Assembly: GCF_000717345.1 (NCBI RefSeq)
Contig: NZ_JNZA01000027.1
Location: 1-64,000, forward strand
Direction of reading: 5' to 3'
Source: Streptomyces lydicus
Lineage (GTDB): Bacteria; Actinomycetota; Actinomycetes; Streptomycetales; Streptomycetaceae
Length of the DNA stretch: 64,000 nucleotides
Position numbers and translations under genes: made by a program. Of this stretch, positions 18,161 through 27,304 are shown in pieces. Position 1 is the stretch's first letter; every line of letters starts with the position of its first letter. The notes under the pieces were generated by a model. It was not told where the DNA came from and made no database searches. It was given only the letters and a program-made list of their open reading frames with translations.

Positions 18161-19312
18161 ATGGGGGCGACCCTCAAGGACGCTACGGCGATAGCCGGCA
18201 TCGGACAGACCCCGTTCGCCAAACACCTCCCGGAATCCGAGAAGACCCTGGCCTGCCGGGCGATCGTCGCGGCGCTGGACGACGCCGGGATCGCCCCCTC
18301 GGAGGTGGACGCCTTCGCCTCGTACACCATGGAGGAGACCGACGAGGTCGAGATAGCCAAGGCCATCGGCGCCGGGGACGTCACCCACTTCTCCAAGGTC
18401 GGCTACGGCGGCGGGGGTTCCTGCGCGACGGTGGCCCATCTGGCCGCCGCCGTCGCCACCGGCCAGGCGAGCGTCGGCGTCGCCTGGCGGTCCCGCAAGC
18501 GCGGATCGGGGCCGCGCCCCTGGAAGAACACCCGGGTCCAGCTGCCGACCCCCGGGCAGTGGACCCGGCCCTTCGGGCTGCTGCGCCCGGCCGACGAGAT
18601 CGGCCTGCTCGCCCGCCGCTACATGCACGAATACGGCGCCACCCGCGACCACCTCTTCAATGTCGCGCTGGCCTGCCGCAACCGCGCCAACCAGAACCCG
18701 GCGGCGATCATGTACGAACGCCCGCTGACCCGCGAGATGTACATGACCGCACGCTGGATCAGCGAGCCGCTCTGCCTCTTCGACAACTGCCTGGAGACCG
18801 ACGGCGCGCTGGCCTGTGTCGTGGTCTCCGCCGAGCGGGCTCGCGACTGCCGGCAGCGGCCCGTCTACGTCCACTCCGCCGCCCAGGGCCTGCCCGCCCA
18901 GCACCACGGCATGGTCAACTACTGGAACGACGACCCGCTCACCGGCCCCGCCTGGACCGCCGCCCGGCACCTGTGGAAGGGCGCCGACCTCGGCCCGCAG
19001 GACGTCGACGTGGCACAGATCTATGACGCCTTCACCCCCCTGATCCCGCTGTCCCTGGAGGGCTACGGCTTCTGCGGGCGCGGCGAGGGCGCGGCCTTCA
19101 CCGAGGGCGGCGCGCTGGAGATCGGCGGCCGGCTCCCCCTCAACACCGGCGGCGGCGGCCTGTCCGAGGCGTACGTCCACGGTTTCAACCTGATCACCGA
19201 AGGCGTCAAGCAGCTGCGCGGCACCAGCACCGCGCAGGTCCCCGACGCCGCCACCTGCCTGGTCACCGCGGGCGAGGGCGTCCCCACCTCGGCCCTGCTG
19301 CTGAGGAGTTGA
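18161..19312 (+). CDS. Thiolase-fold Ltp2-like protein, probable retro-aldolase subunit
   Basis: The 383-residue thiolase-superfamily protein is of the lipid-transfer-protein type. Actinobacterial Ltp2 pairs with a DUF35 protein to cleave side-chain beta-hydroxyacyl-CoA by retro-aldol reaction, using two tyrosines 50 residues apart. Here Tyr288 (QIYDAFTP) and Tyr338 (GGGGLSEAYVHG) have exactly that spacing, and the thiolase CHP-type motif is replaced. ATG 18161 follows GGAGG at the right distance; a GTG two codons earlier overlaps the ribosome site. Seven bases downstream a DUF35 gene begins, then a crotonase, making a compact operon driven from the palindrome at 18091. Confidence 0.82.
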   Translation: MGATLKDATAIAGIGQTPFAKHLPESEKTLACRAIVAALDDAGIAPSEVDAFASYTMEETDEVEIAKAIGAGDVTHFSKVGYGGGGSCATVAHLAAAVATGQASVGVAWRSRKRGSGPRPWKNTRVQLPTPGQWTRPFGLLRPADEIGLLARRYMHEYGATRDHLFNVALACRNRANQNPAAIMYERPLTREMYMTARWISEPLCLFDNCLETDGALACVVVSAERARDCRQRPVYVHSAAQGLPAQHHGMVNYWNDDPLTGPAWTAARHLWKGADLGPQDVDVAQIYDAFTPLIPLSLEGYGFCGRGEGAAFTEGGALEIGGRLPLNTGGGGLSEAYVHGFNLITEGVKQLRGTSTAQVPDAATCLVTAGEGVPTSALLLRS

Positions 19313-19318
19313 TCCGCC

Positions 19319-19855
19319 ATGAGTGCCACCGAGTCCGTCCGTGCAGCCATGACACCCTCCGTTCCCGAGTCCTTGTCCGCAAGCGTGCCAGGCACCACTG
19401 ACAACGCTCCCGGCGACGACGCCGGCCTGCTGCTCCCCGTCCCCGACGAGGACGGCGCGCCCTTCTGGGACCACGCGGCGCGGGGCGAACTGCGCGTGCA
19501 GAGCTGCTCCGACTGCGACGAGCTGCGCTTCCCGCCCCGGCCCTGCTGCCCGCACTGCCAGTCCTTCGCCTCCCACTGGCGCAGGATGAGCGGCCGCGGC
19601 CGCATCTGGTCCTACGTCCTGCCGCACCCGCCGCTGCTGCCCGCGTACGCCGCGCTGCCCGGCTACAACGCGATCGTCGTGGAACTGGCCGAGGCCCCCC
19701 GCATCCGCCTCGTCGGCAACCTCGTCGCCGCCCCCGACGCGCCCCTCAACTCCGTCGGCCCGGCCCGGCTGCGCATCGGCGCCCCGGTGAAGGCCGTCTT
19801 CGCCAAGCTCCCCGGGGGCGTGACCGTGCCCCGCTGGCTCCTGGAGCGGCCGTGA
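19319..19855 (+). CDS. DUF35 OB-fold zinc-ribbon protein, probable Ltp partner
   Basis: The 178-residue protein has an N-terminal zinc ribbon with two CxxC pairs (CSDCDELRFPPRPCCPHC, about 62-79), followed by an OB-fold with the family's WSYVLPHPPLLPAYAALPGYNAIVVELAE segment. DUF35 proteins bind acyl-CoA and form obligate complexes with thiolase-like Ltp proteins. It lies 6 bp after the thiolase-like gene and its stop overlaps the next start by four bases (GTGA), consistent with a stable aldolase complex. About 35 extra N-terminal residues precede the conserved part; a later start cannot be excluded. Confidence 0.85.
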   Translation: MSATESVRAAMTPSVPESLSASVPGTTDNAPGDDAGLLLPVPDEDGAPFWDHAARGELRVQSCSDCDELRFPPRPCCPHCQSFASHWRRMSGRGRIWSYVLPHPPLLPAYAALPGYNAIVVELAEAPRIRLVGNLVAAPDAPLNSVGPARLRIGAPVKAVFAKLPGGVTVPRWLLERP

Positions 19856-20613
19856 CGGTCCGCACCCGGATCGCGGACGGGGTCGCGCTGGTCACCCTCG
19901 ACCGGCCCGAGCGGCACAACGCGATCGACCTCGACACCGCCGCCGAACTCGCCGCCACCTGGCGGGCGTTCCGCTTCGACGACTCCGTACGGGCCGCGGT
20001 CGTCACCGGCGCCGGCGGGCGCGCCTTCTGCACCGGCCTGGACCGCTCCGCCGACGTGCCGCAGCCGCCGTCGCCCTACTCCCTCGACGACCCGCTGCTC
20101 TCCATCGGCCCGAAGACCAACGACCTGTGGAAACCGGTCATCGCCGCGGTGGACGGGATGGCCTGCGGCGGCGCCTTCTACCTGCTGGGCGAGGCCGAGT
20201 TCATCGTCGCCTCCGAGAACTCCACCTTCTTCGACCCGCACACCACCTACGGGATGGTCAGCGCCTACGAGTCCGTCCTGATGGCCCAGCGGATGCCCCT
20301 CGGGGAGATCGCCCGGCTGTCCCTGATGGGCACCGCGGAGCGGCTGGGCGCCCGGCGCGCGTACCAGATCGGGCTGGTCTGCGAGCTGACCGCGCCCGGC
20401 GCCGCGGCCGAGGTCGCCCTGCGGCGCGCCGCCACGGTCGCCGCCCAGCCGACGAGCGCGGTGCAGGGCACCGTACGTGCCCTGTGGGCGGCGAAGGAGG
20501 CGGCCAGGACGCAGGCCCTGGCGCACGCGCCCCAGCTGATCGCGCTGGGCAACCTGCCGCCCGAACGGCAGGCCGAGCTGTTCGCGGCCCGGAAACGGGA
20601 CGGCTCCGGCTGA
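19852..20613 (+). CDS. Enoyl-CoA hydratase/isomerase (crotonase) family
   Basis: This 253-residue crotonase-fold protein has DRPERHNAIDLDTAAEL, the oxyanion-hole segments GAGGRAFCTGLDRSA and AAVDGMACGGAFYLL, and THTYG-like HTTYGMVSAYES in place of the usual acidic catalytic loop. The exact reaction (hydratase, isomerase or hydrolase) is therefore uncertain. GTG 19852 overlaps the stop of the DUF35 gene by four bases, indicating translational coupling. In the pathway it would hydrate an enoyl-CoA to give the beta-hydroxyacyl-CoA that the upstream aldolase pair could split. Confidence 0.85.
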   Translation: MTVRTRIADGVALVTLDRPERHNAIDLDTAAELAATWRAFRFDDSVRAAVVTGAGGRAFCTGLDRSADVPQPPSPYSLDDPLLSIGPKTNDLWKPVIAAVDGMACGGAFYLLGEAEFIVASENSTFFDPHTTYGMVSAYESVLMAQRMPLGEIARLSLMGTAERLGARRAYQIGLVCELTAPGAAAEVALRRAATVAAQPTSAVQGTVRALWAAKEAARTQALAHAPQLIALGNLPPERQAELFAARKRDGSG

Positions 20614-20632
20614 CCGCCCCGGCCGCCCCGGG

Positions 20633-21190
20633 TCACATCCGGGTCTTGTGCGCCCGCGTGATCTGGCAGGTGTACCAGAACTGCCCGATGGAGGACTGGT
20701 TGACCGTGTACTTGGCGGTGTAGGTCTCGGTCGCGCCGGGGCCCACCGTGATCGAGCGCTCGTGCAGCCCGTACGCCTTGCCGTCGGCCGGCTTGGCCTT
20801 CATCCAGTTGACGGCCATGTCGTAGGAGTAGGTGTCGGTCGACGACGGGTTGGTGATCGAGACCGTGTAGGTGAACTGGCGCAGCGAATTGGAGAAGTCG
20901 CAGTTGCTGCCGGAGACGTCCGCGCGCCCGTCCGGGTCGTAGGTCTCCTGCGTCGGCGACGGCGAGTACGTGGGCTCGTACGACGGCGTCGGGTAGTCGG
21001 TGCTGTAGCCGGTGGACGTCGAGGTGGGCGTCGGGTAGTAGCTCGGCGGCACCACCACCCGGGGCCGCGCGAAGGCACAGCCGCCGACCGTGGCGACCGT
21101 GGCCAGCGTCAGCCCGGCCGCGACCGCCACCCTGATGCCCTTACGGGTGCCGCCGCGGGCGCCCGTGCCTGTGCGTGCGTGGTGCTTCAT
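20633..21190 (-). CDS. Lipoprotein with Ser/Thr/Tyr/Pro-rich linker
   Basis: This 185-residue exported protein has a charged N-terminus, a hydrophobic stretch and a lipobox-like TVGGC with Cys38, so it is probably lipid-anchored. Residues 45-90 form a low-complexity Pro/Ser/Thr/Tyr linker. The C-terminal domain (about 95-180) holds two Cys and looks like a beta-sandwich of the kind that extends surface proteins (SLRQFTYTVSITNPSSTDTYSYDM). Function is unknown. It is convergent with the crotonase gene and carries no regulon site, so it is unlikely to belong to the catabolic set. Confidence 0.7.
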   Translation of the reverse strand: MKHHARTGTGARGGTRKGIRVAVAAGLTLATVATVGGCAFARPRVVVPPSYYPTPTSTSTGYSTDYPTPSYEPTYSPSPTQETYDPDGRADVSGSNCDFSNSLRQFTYTVSITNPSSTDTYSYDMAVNWMKAKPADGKAYGLHERSITVGPGATETYTAKYTVNQSSIGQFWYTCQITRAHKTRM

Positions 21191-21385
21191 ACGAACCCGT
21201 CCCCCGTGGAAATTTCAGAGCGCCACCCTCAGGATTGACGCGTGCACGGCACCCTAGCAAGCACCGGTGACACCCCGTACGGGCCCTGGCAACGCGTGTG
21301 GACGTACTTGTCTAGCGGGTGCAGACGGGCAGGCGTAGCGTCGGTCACGGAGGACGACCGGACGACTCGAAGCGAGGCGACGCCC

Positions 21386-22474
<1,089 letters not shown>

Positions 22475-22492
22475 CGGTGCCGGCGCCGGCCG

Positions 22493-25096
22493 TCAGGCCC
22501 GGCGCGCCTGCCCCGTCCCCTTGGCCGCGTCCAGTGCGTAGACGCAACGGTCCTTGCTGCAGGCGTAGACGACCCCGCCGACCGCCACCGGCGAGCCGGT
22601 GATCTCCCCGCCGGTCGCCAGCTTCCAGCGCAGCTGCCCGCCCATCGCGTCGAGCGTGTACAGGCAGTGGTCGGCCGAGCCGAAGTGCACCCGGCCCTCC
22701 GCGACGACCGGGGCGCCGACGACTTCGGCAGCCGCCTGGAAGCGCCAGCGCGGGGTGCCGGTGACCGCGTCCAGGGTGTAGAGCGCCTTGCCGCTGCCCA
22801 GGTGGACCGCGCCGTGCGCGACCAGGACCGGTTCGGTGGACTGCCGGGCCTCGGTCGCGATCCGCCAGCGGTCGCGGCCGTCCGCGGTGTCCAGGGCGTA
22901 GACCGTGCCCAGGTAGTCGGCCAGGTAGAGGCCGCCACCGGTGACCGCGGGGCCGGGCGCGAAGGCCGGCGGGCTCAGGAAGACCGCGGGCGCCTCGAAG
23001 TGCCAGCGCACGTCGCCGCGCGCGATGTCGATCGCCAGCACCCGGGTGCCGGCCACCACGTAGACCACACCGTCCGACGCGGGCAGCAGCCGCATCGGCA
23101 CCCCACCGCAGGCCGCCGCGTCACCGACCGGGTACGACCAGCGCTCGGCGCCGGTCCGCGCCTCCAGCGCCTTCAGCCGCGCGTCGGCCCAGACGAACAC
23201 CGTGCCCTCGTGCACCGCGGGCCCGGCCTCGGCGGTCTCGAAGTCGGTCTGCGCGCCGGCGGTCTCCCACAGCAGCTCGCCGGTGGCGGCCTCCCACGCC
23301 TGGACGCCGCCGCCACGCGTACTGGTGACGACCGTGCCGCGGTCGGCCTTCAGGGCGTAGACCCAGCCGTCGGTGTTCAGCCGCCAGCGCTCGGTGCCGT
23401 CCTCGGCGTCCAGCGCGTACAGGCTCGGGCCGTCCGAGGCGTGGATCCGGCCGTCCGCGACCGCCATCGCCCAGGCGACGTCGCGGGTCTTGAATTTGCG
23501 CCGGCCGCTGGCCACATCGAGCGCGTGCACCTCGAAGGAGGTGACGTAGAGCAGGTCGTCGGCGACGACCGGGGTGCCCCAGACGTCGTTGGACATCCGG
23601 AACCGCCAGGGGCGCCAGCGGCCCGGTTCGGCGGGCGGCGGCTCGGGCGGTGCGGCCGGCGGCGCGGGGGCGGCCTCGGGCAGCGGGGCGGCCGCGCCCT
23701 GCTGCGGCACCCCGGCCGTGGGCGCACCGGCGGGCGGCCGTACCCAGTTCGTGGCGGCGGCCTGCCCGCGCGGCTGCGGGTCCCGGACGTCGGCGCGCGG
23801 CCCGGGCCCTATCGGGGCGGCCGAGCCGCCGAGGTGGACGGGGCCGGCGGCGCCGTCGGCGGACGGTGCGGACAGCACGGCGGCCCGGTCCGGCGCGACG
23901 GCGGGCGGGGCCGCGGAGACCGGCGTCGCCCGGGGCGCCCCGGCGTCCGGGCCGAGCGACGCGGGCTGCGGCATCGGACCGGGGTGGCCGCCGCGCGGGT
24001 CACCGCGGTGCGCGCCGGGGCCGATCCGGCCGGGCCAGCCGGACCCGTCGCCGGCCGGGGCGTTCTCGGGCCGCGGCGGGGCCTGGACGGGCTGGGGCGC
24101 GGGCATCGGCGGGACGGCCGGGGGTGCGGGCGGACGGCTGGCGCCACGGCCGGCGGCGGCCCGCTGGGCGCCGTCCCGGGGCACCGCGGTGCGACCGCCG
24201 CGCCGGCTCTCGATGAGCCCCACCGCGCCGGGCGGCAGCCAGGCCGAGGCGGTGCCGCTGTCGTCGCTGCCGGAGCCGAAGAGGTGCGGGGCGAGCTGGG
24301 ACTGCAGATCGGCGGGGGACGGCCGGTGGCCGGCCTCCATCTGCATGCAGGACTCCATCAGCGGGCGCAGCTCGTCGGGCAGCCCGGCCAGGTCGGGGCC
24401 CTCGCGCAGCAGCATGAAGACGGTCTCGACGGGGTTGGCGCCGTGGAAGGGCGCGTGCCCGGTGGCGGCGAATACCAGGGTCGAGCCGAGCGAGAAGACG
24501 TCGCTCGCGCCCGTGACGCTGCGCGAGTCCCGGGCCTGCTCGGGTGACATGTAGGCGGGCGTGCCGACGGCCACATTGGTCATCGTCAGACGGGTGTTGG
24601 ACACCCCGGAGGCGATACCGAAGTCGATCACCCGGGGGCCGTCCTCGACGACCAGGACGTTGGACGGCTTGAGGTCGCGGTGGACCAGGCCGGCGCCGTG
24701 GATGGACTGCAGCGCCTCGGCGATCCCGGCGGCCAGCCAGCGCACCGCCTGGGCCGGCAGCGGCCCGCACTCATTGACTATTTCTTCCAGGGAGGGCGCG
24801 GGGACGTAGGCGGTCGCGAGCCACGGCACCGCGGCGCGCGGGTCGGCGTCGACCACCGCGGCGGTGTAGAAACCGCTGACCGCGCGGGCCGCCTCGACCT
24901 CGCGCGTGAAGCGGACCCGGAACAGCTGGTCCTCGGCGAGCTCGGTACGCACCGTCTTGATCGCCACCCGCCGGCCGGACGCCGAGCGCGCCAGATAGAC
25001 CAGTCCCATGCCGCCGGCCCCGAGACGGCCGAGCACCTCGAACGGCCCGATCCGCCGGGGATCGTGCTGCGTCAGCGCCTTCAGCTGCTCCACCAC
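22493..25096 (-). CDS. afsK: AfsK Ser/Thr protein kinase with PQQ-type beta-propeller
   Basis: The 867-residue protein is clearly AfsK, the kinase that phosphorylates AfsR and, in S. coelicolor, also affects polar growth. The N-terminal kinase domain has GAGGMG, Lys48 (VAIK), HRDLKPSN with Asp141, DFG with Asp158 and an activation loop RLTMT. Thr171 aligns with the activating Thr168 of S. coelicolor AfsK, given three extra N-terminal residues here. A Pro/Ala-rich linker (about 280-510) leads to repeated PQQ-like blades such as [29 protein letters not shown] and [14 protein letters not shown]. There is no membrane helix. GTG 25096 gives MVEQL, like the known protein, behind GGGGAGG. Confidence 0.95.
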   Translation of the reverse strand: MVEQLKALTQHDPRRIGPFEVLGRLGAGGMGLVYLARSASGRRVAIKTVRTELAEDQLFRVRFTREVEAARAVSGFYTAAVVDADPRAAVPWLATAYVPAPSLEEIVNECGPLPAQAVRWLAAGIAEALQSIHGAGLVHRDLKPSNVLVVEDGPRVIDFGIASGVSNTRLTMTNVAVGTPAYMSPEQARDSRSVTGASDVFSLGSTLVFAATGHAPFHGANPVETVFMLLREGPDLAGLPDELRPLMESCMQMEAGHRPSPADLQSQLAPHLFGSGSDDSGTASAWLPPGAVGLIESRRGGRTAVPRDGAQRAAAGRGASRPPAPPAVPPMPAPQPVQAPPRPENAPAGDGSGWPGRIGPGAHRGDPRGGHPGPMPQPASLGPDAGAPRATPVSAAPPAVAPDRAAVLSAPSADGAAGPVHLGGSAAPIGPGPRADVRDPQPRGQAAATNWVRPPAGAPTAGVPQQGAAAPLPEAAPAPPAAPPEPPPAEPGRWRPWRFRMSNDVWGTPVVADDLLYVTSFEVHALDVASGRRKFKTRDVAWAMAVADGRIHASDGPSLYALDAEDGTERWRLNTDGWVYALKADRGTVVTSTRGGGVQAWEAATGELLWETAGAQTDFETAEAGPAVHEGTVFVWADARLKALEARTGAERWSYPVGDAAACGGVPMRLLPASDGVVYVVAGTRVLAIDIARGDVRWHFEAPAVFLSPPAFAPGPAVTGGGLYLADYLGTVYALDTADGRDRWRIATEARQSTEPVLVAHGAVHLGSGKALYTLDAVTGTPRWRFQAAAEVVGAPVVAEGRVHFGSADHCLYTLDAMGGQLRWKLATGGEITGSPVAVGGVVYACSKDRCVYALDAAKGTGQARRA

Positions 25097-25941
25097 TTGC
25101 CTGCCACCTCCCCGTGGGGCGTAGAAAAGAGACTCTCACTAGCCACGAGCCGCCGAGAGCCACTGCCCCGTGCAGCATCCCCCCGCCTACGGCGAGGACT
25201 GTCGATACGGCCGTACGCGAGCTGATTCTTCCTGGCCGGGCCGACGGTTGCGAACCCGGGGCCCGTCCGTCGTGTCATGGCATACCCCCCGTGCCCCGCG
25301 GCGGGTCCGTTACCCGACGTAACCCAACCCCGCCTGACGTGCTCCGATACGTCCGTTGACGGGTGGGTACCCCCGGGGTTACCCGCGGGTTGCGGTGCTC
25401 TTCGGGCGCGACCCCGCCCGAGGGTACGGGCCCTCACCACTGCGCCGCGCCGGCCTGCCGGCCCTGCCCCCTGTCGCCGTCCCGGACCTGACGGCCCAAT
25501 TCTGCGTCGGCGCGGGCCACTTCGTCGCGCTCATACGGCGCGTGGCGCCGTGCTCGGCGTCCGGGCAGCCCACAGCGCCGGCCGCCTTCGTGGCCATATA
25601 TCCACGTTAGCCCCGCTTCGTGCGGCGCGCGCGCAGAGCAATCGAACACGGGGGCGGCACTGATCGATTCCGGGCGACCGGGCAGCGGCGGGCGACGGGC
25701 GGGCCCGGGGACCAACTGGCGGCACTCCTTGCGCATTTCGCGCACGGACGGTGACCGATTGTCCACCGAAGTTGTCCACAGCCTGTTGATAAGACCATTC
25801 ACCAGTTCGGACCAGGCCGGGAACCGGGATCCGCACCCCCGGCCGGAGCCACCAACCGTGCACCGACGGTGACCGCGCACCCCGAATTTCCCCATCCCCA
25901 TTTGCAGGCAGCCAAATCGCGCTCCGATCACCCCTCGGTAA
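25097..25941. other. Long intergenic region between divergent afsK and tetR
   Basis: About 850 bp contain no convincing gene; short frames on both strands have poor codon bias and no ribosome sites. The afsK side is rich in GGGTAAC/GTTACCC-like elements (25308-25395). The tetR side is AT-richer and holds two DnaA-box-like 9-mers. It presumably holds the promoters for both divergent genes, but no clear -35/-10 pair was identified. Confidence 0.5.
25759..25780 (+). promoter_or_regulatory. Two DnaA-box-like 9-mers
   Basis: TTGTCCACC (25759-25767) and TTGTCCACA (25772-25780) lie 13 bp apart in the same orientation. The second equals the Streptomyces DnaA-box consensus. There is no dnaA/dnaN context, so this is not the origin; it may be a DnaA-binding regulatory site. 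Confidence 0.4.
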
Positions 25942-25958
25942 GCTGACGGCATGACAGG
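25942..25958. promoter_or_regulatory. Degenerate regulon palindrome over the tetR start codon
   Basis: GCTGACG-GCA-TGACAGG has a perfect left arm and a right arm matching four of six core positions. It overlaps the ATG at 25951 and might mediate autoregulation. Confidence 0.35.
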
Positions 25959-26598
25959 ACAAGTTCGAACCGTTGACGGCAGAGTTGCCGGCCGCCGCGG
26001 GCAGGCGACGCGGCAGAAGCTTCTCGACTGCCTCAGTGAAATGCTCAGTTCGTCCCCCTATCGGGACGTCAAGGTCATCGATGTGGCCCGAAAAGCGGGG
26101 ACTTCACCCGCAACGTTCTACCAGTACTTCCCGGACGTCGAGGGTGCCGTCCTCGAAATCGCCGAGGAGATGGCCAAAGAAGGCACCACTCTGACCGATC
26201 TTGTCGCCGGACGCTCCTGGGTGGGCAAGTCCGGCTGGCAGACGGCGGAGGAACTGGTCGAAGGCTTCCTTTCCTTCTGGCGCAAGCACGACGCGATTCT
26301 GCGCGTCATCGACCTGGGTGCCGCCGAGGGCGACAAGCGGTTCTACAAGATCCGCATGAAGATCCTCAACGCCGTCACCAACTCGCTCACGGAGTCCGTC
26401 CAGGAACTCCAGAGCAAGGGCAAGGTCGACAAGGACGTGAGCCCCGCGGCCGTCGCCGGCTCGCTCGTCGCGATGCTGGCAGCGGTTGCCGCACACCAGA
26501 AGGGCTTCCAGAGCTGGGGCGTCAAGCAGGCCGAGCTCAAGCCGAATCTGGCACTGCTGGTGCACCTCGGCGTCACCGGCCGTAAGCCCACGAGGTGA
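25951..26598 (+). CDS. TetR-family transcriptional regulator, candidate controller of the palindrome regulon
   Basis: The 215-residue protein has a TetR DNA-binding domain with the helix-turn-helix VIDVARKAGTSPATFYQYF (about 42-60), followed by an all-helical ligand domain of normal size. TetR dimers bind palindromes of this length and usually repress until an effector, often an acyl-CoA, releases them. It is the only TetR-type gene in the window and lies in the middle of the 16 palindromes, with a degenerate copy over its own start. That makes it the best local candidate, although the true regulator could lie outside. ATG 25951 has only a weak site (GGTAAG). A terminator hairpin follows at 26744. 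Confidence 0.9.
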   Translation: MTGQVRTVDGRVAGRRGQATRQKLLDCLSEMLSSSPYRDVKVIDVARKAGTSPATFYQYFPDVEGAVLEIAEEMAKEGTTLTDLVAGRSWVGKSGWQTAEELVEGFLSFWRKHDAILRVIDLGAAEGDKRFYKIRMKILNAVTNSLTESVQELQSKGKVDKDVSPAAVAGSLVAMLAAVAAHQKGFQSWGVKQAELKPNLALLVHLGVTGRKPTR

Positions 26599-26743
26599 GG
26601 TCCACCGGCAAAACCAGCGAGTAACCGAGCCAGCAGCCGAGGAAGCGGCCGAGCAACAGCCGCGCCTCCAAGTCCCGGTCTTCCCGGGCCGGTTCGTGAG
26701 TGGTCCTGTGTCCGTCCTGCCATAGCTGTACCGCACACTCAGC

Positions 26744-26779
26744 GGGTGCCGGCGCCCCTCAGGGGCGCCCCGGGCACCC
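26744..26779. terminator. Hairpin between convergent tetR and the Ddn-like gene
   Basis: GGGTGCCGGCGCCCCT and AGGGGCGCCCCGGGCACCC form a long GC-rich stem with a very small loop and a short internal mismatch. It lies between two convergent genes and could serve both directions. Confidence 0.6.
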
Positions 26780-26830
26780 GTTGCGCATGTCCGGCCCCAC
26801 GCGGCGCCGGCCCTCGAACGCAGCGGCCGG

Positions 26831-27304
26831 TCAGCGCCGCTCCAGGCGGAACAGCCGGATCTCCCGCTCCACCCGCGCCTGATAGGCGGCGTACGGCGGC
26901 CAGAGCGCCAGCGCCGCCCGCCACGCCCGTGCCCGCTCCTCCCCGGTCAGCAGCCGCGCCCGTACGGGTATGTCCTTCCCCTGCCAATTGACCTCCGCCT
27001 CCGGGTTCTTGAGGAGGTTGCCGGTCCAGGCCGGGTGCCCCGGCCGCCCGAAATTGCTGCCGATCAGCAGCCAGCCGCCGTCCTCCTCCGGCAGGCAGGC
27101 CAGCGGCGTGCGCCGCGGACGGCCGCTTCTCGCGCCGGTCGCGGTGAGGATCACCCCGGGCAGCATCCGGGCGCTGAGCAGCACCTTTCCCCGGGTCAGC
27201 CGGTGCACCGCACGGTCCAGCGCGGGAATGCAGTGCGGTGCGACCCGGGCGAAGACGCGGGTCGCGGAGACCTTCTGCAGTAGCCGCTCGCCTGCGGATG
27301 TCAC
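26831..27304 (-). CDS. Nitroreductase-family deazaflavin (F420)-dependent oxidoreductase, Ddn-like
   Basis: This 157-residue split-barrel protein is of the actinobacterial Ddn/FDOR family, which reduces substrates with F420H2. The family segments are ILTATGARSGRPRRTPL, GWLLIGSNFGRPGHPAWTGNLLKNPEAEV and RARAWRAALALWPPYAAYQARV. The GTG at 27304 overlaps the stop of the acyl-CoA dehydrogenase by four bases (GTGA), so the two are probably translated as a coupled pair from the promoter carrying the palindrome at 28694. It may reduce an enone or nitro-like group in a pathway intermediate; the substrate is unknown. Confidence 0.82.
   Translation of the reverse strand: MTSAGERLLQKVSATRVFARVAPHCIPALDRAVHRLTRGKVLLSARMLPGVILTATGARSGRPRRTPLACLPEEDGGWLLIGSNFGRPGHPAWTGNLLKNPEAEVNWQGKDIPVRARLLTGEERARAWRAALALWPPYAAYQARVEREIRLFRLERR

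Noticed and set aside
14113..20613. A natural-product biosynthetic cluster suggested by adenylation-type ligases and thiolases
   Set aside because: No carrier-protein, condensation, ketosynthase or acyltransferase modules are present; the ligases are stand-alone acyl-CoA enzymes with catabolic partners.
16461..20613. A complete steroid-degradation cluster
   Set aside because: FadD3-like and Ltp2/DUF35-like genes are present, but ring-opening enzymes and KstR-type sites are not; the operator sequence differs from the KstR motif known to me.
25759..25780. Replication origin
   Set aside because: Only two DnaA-box-like sequences, and no dnaA, dnaN or AT-rich unwinding region nearby.
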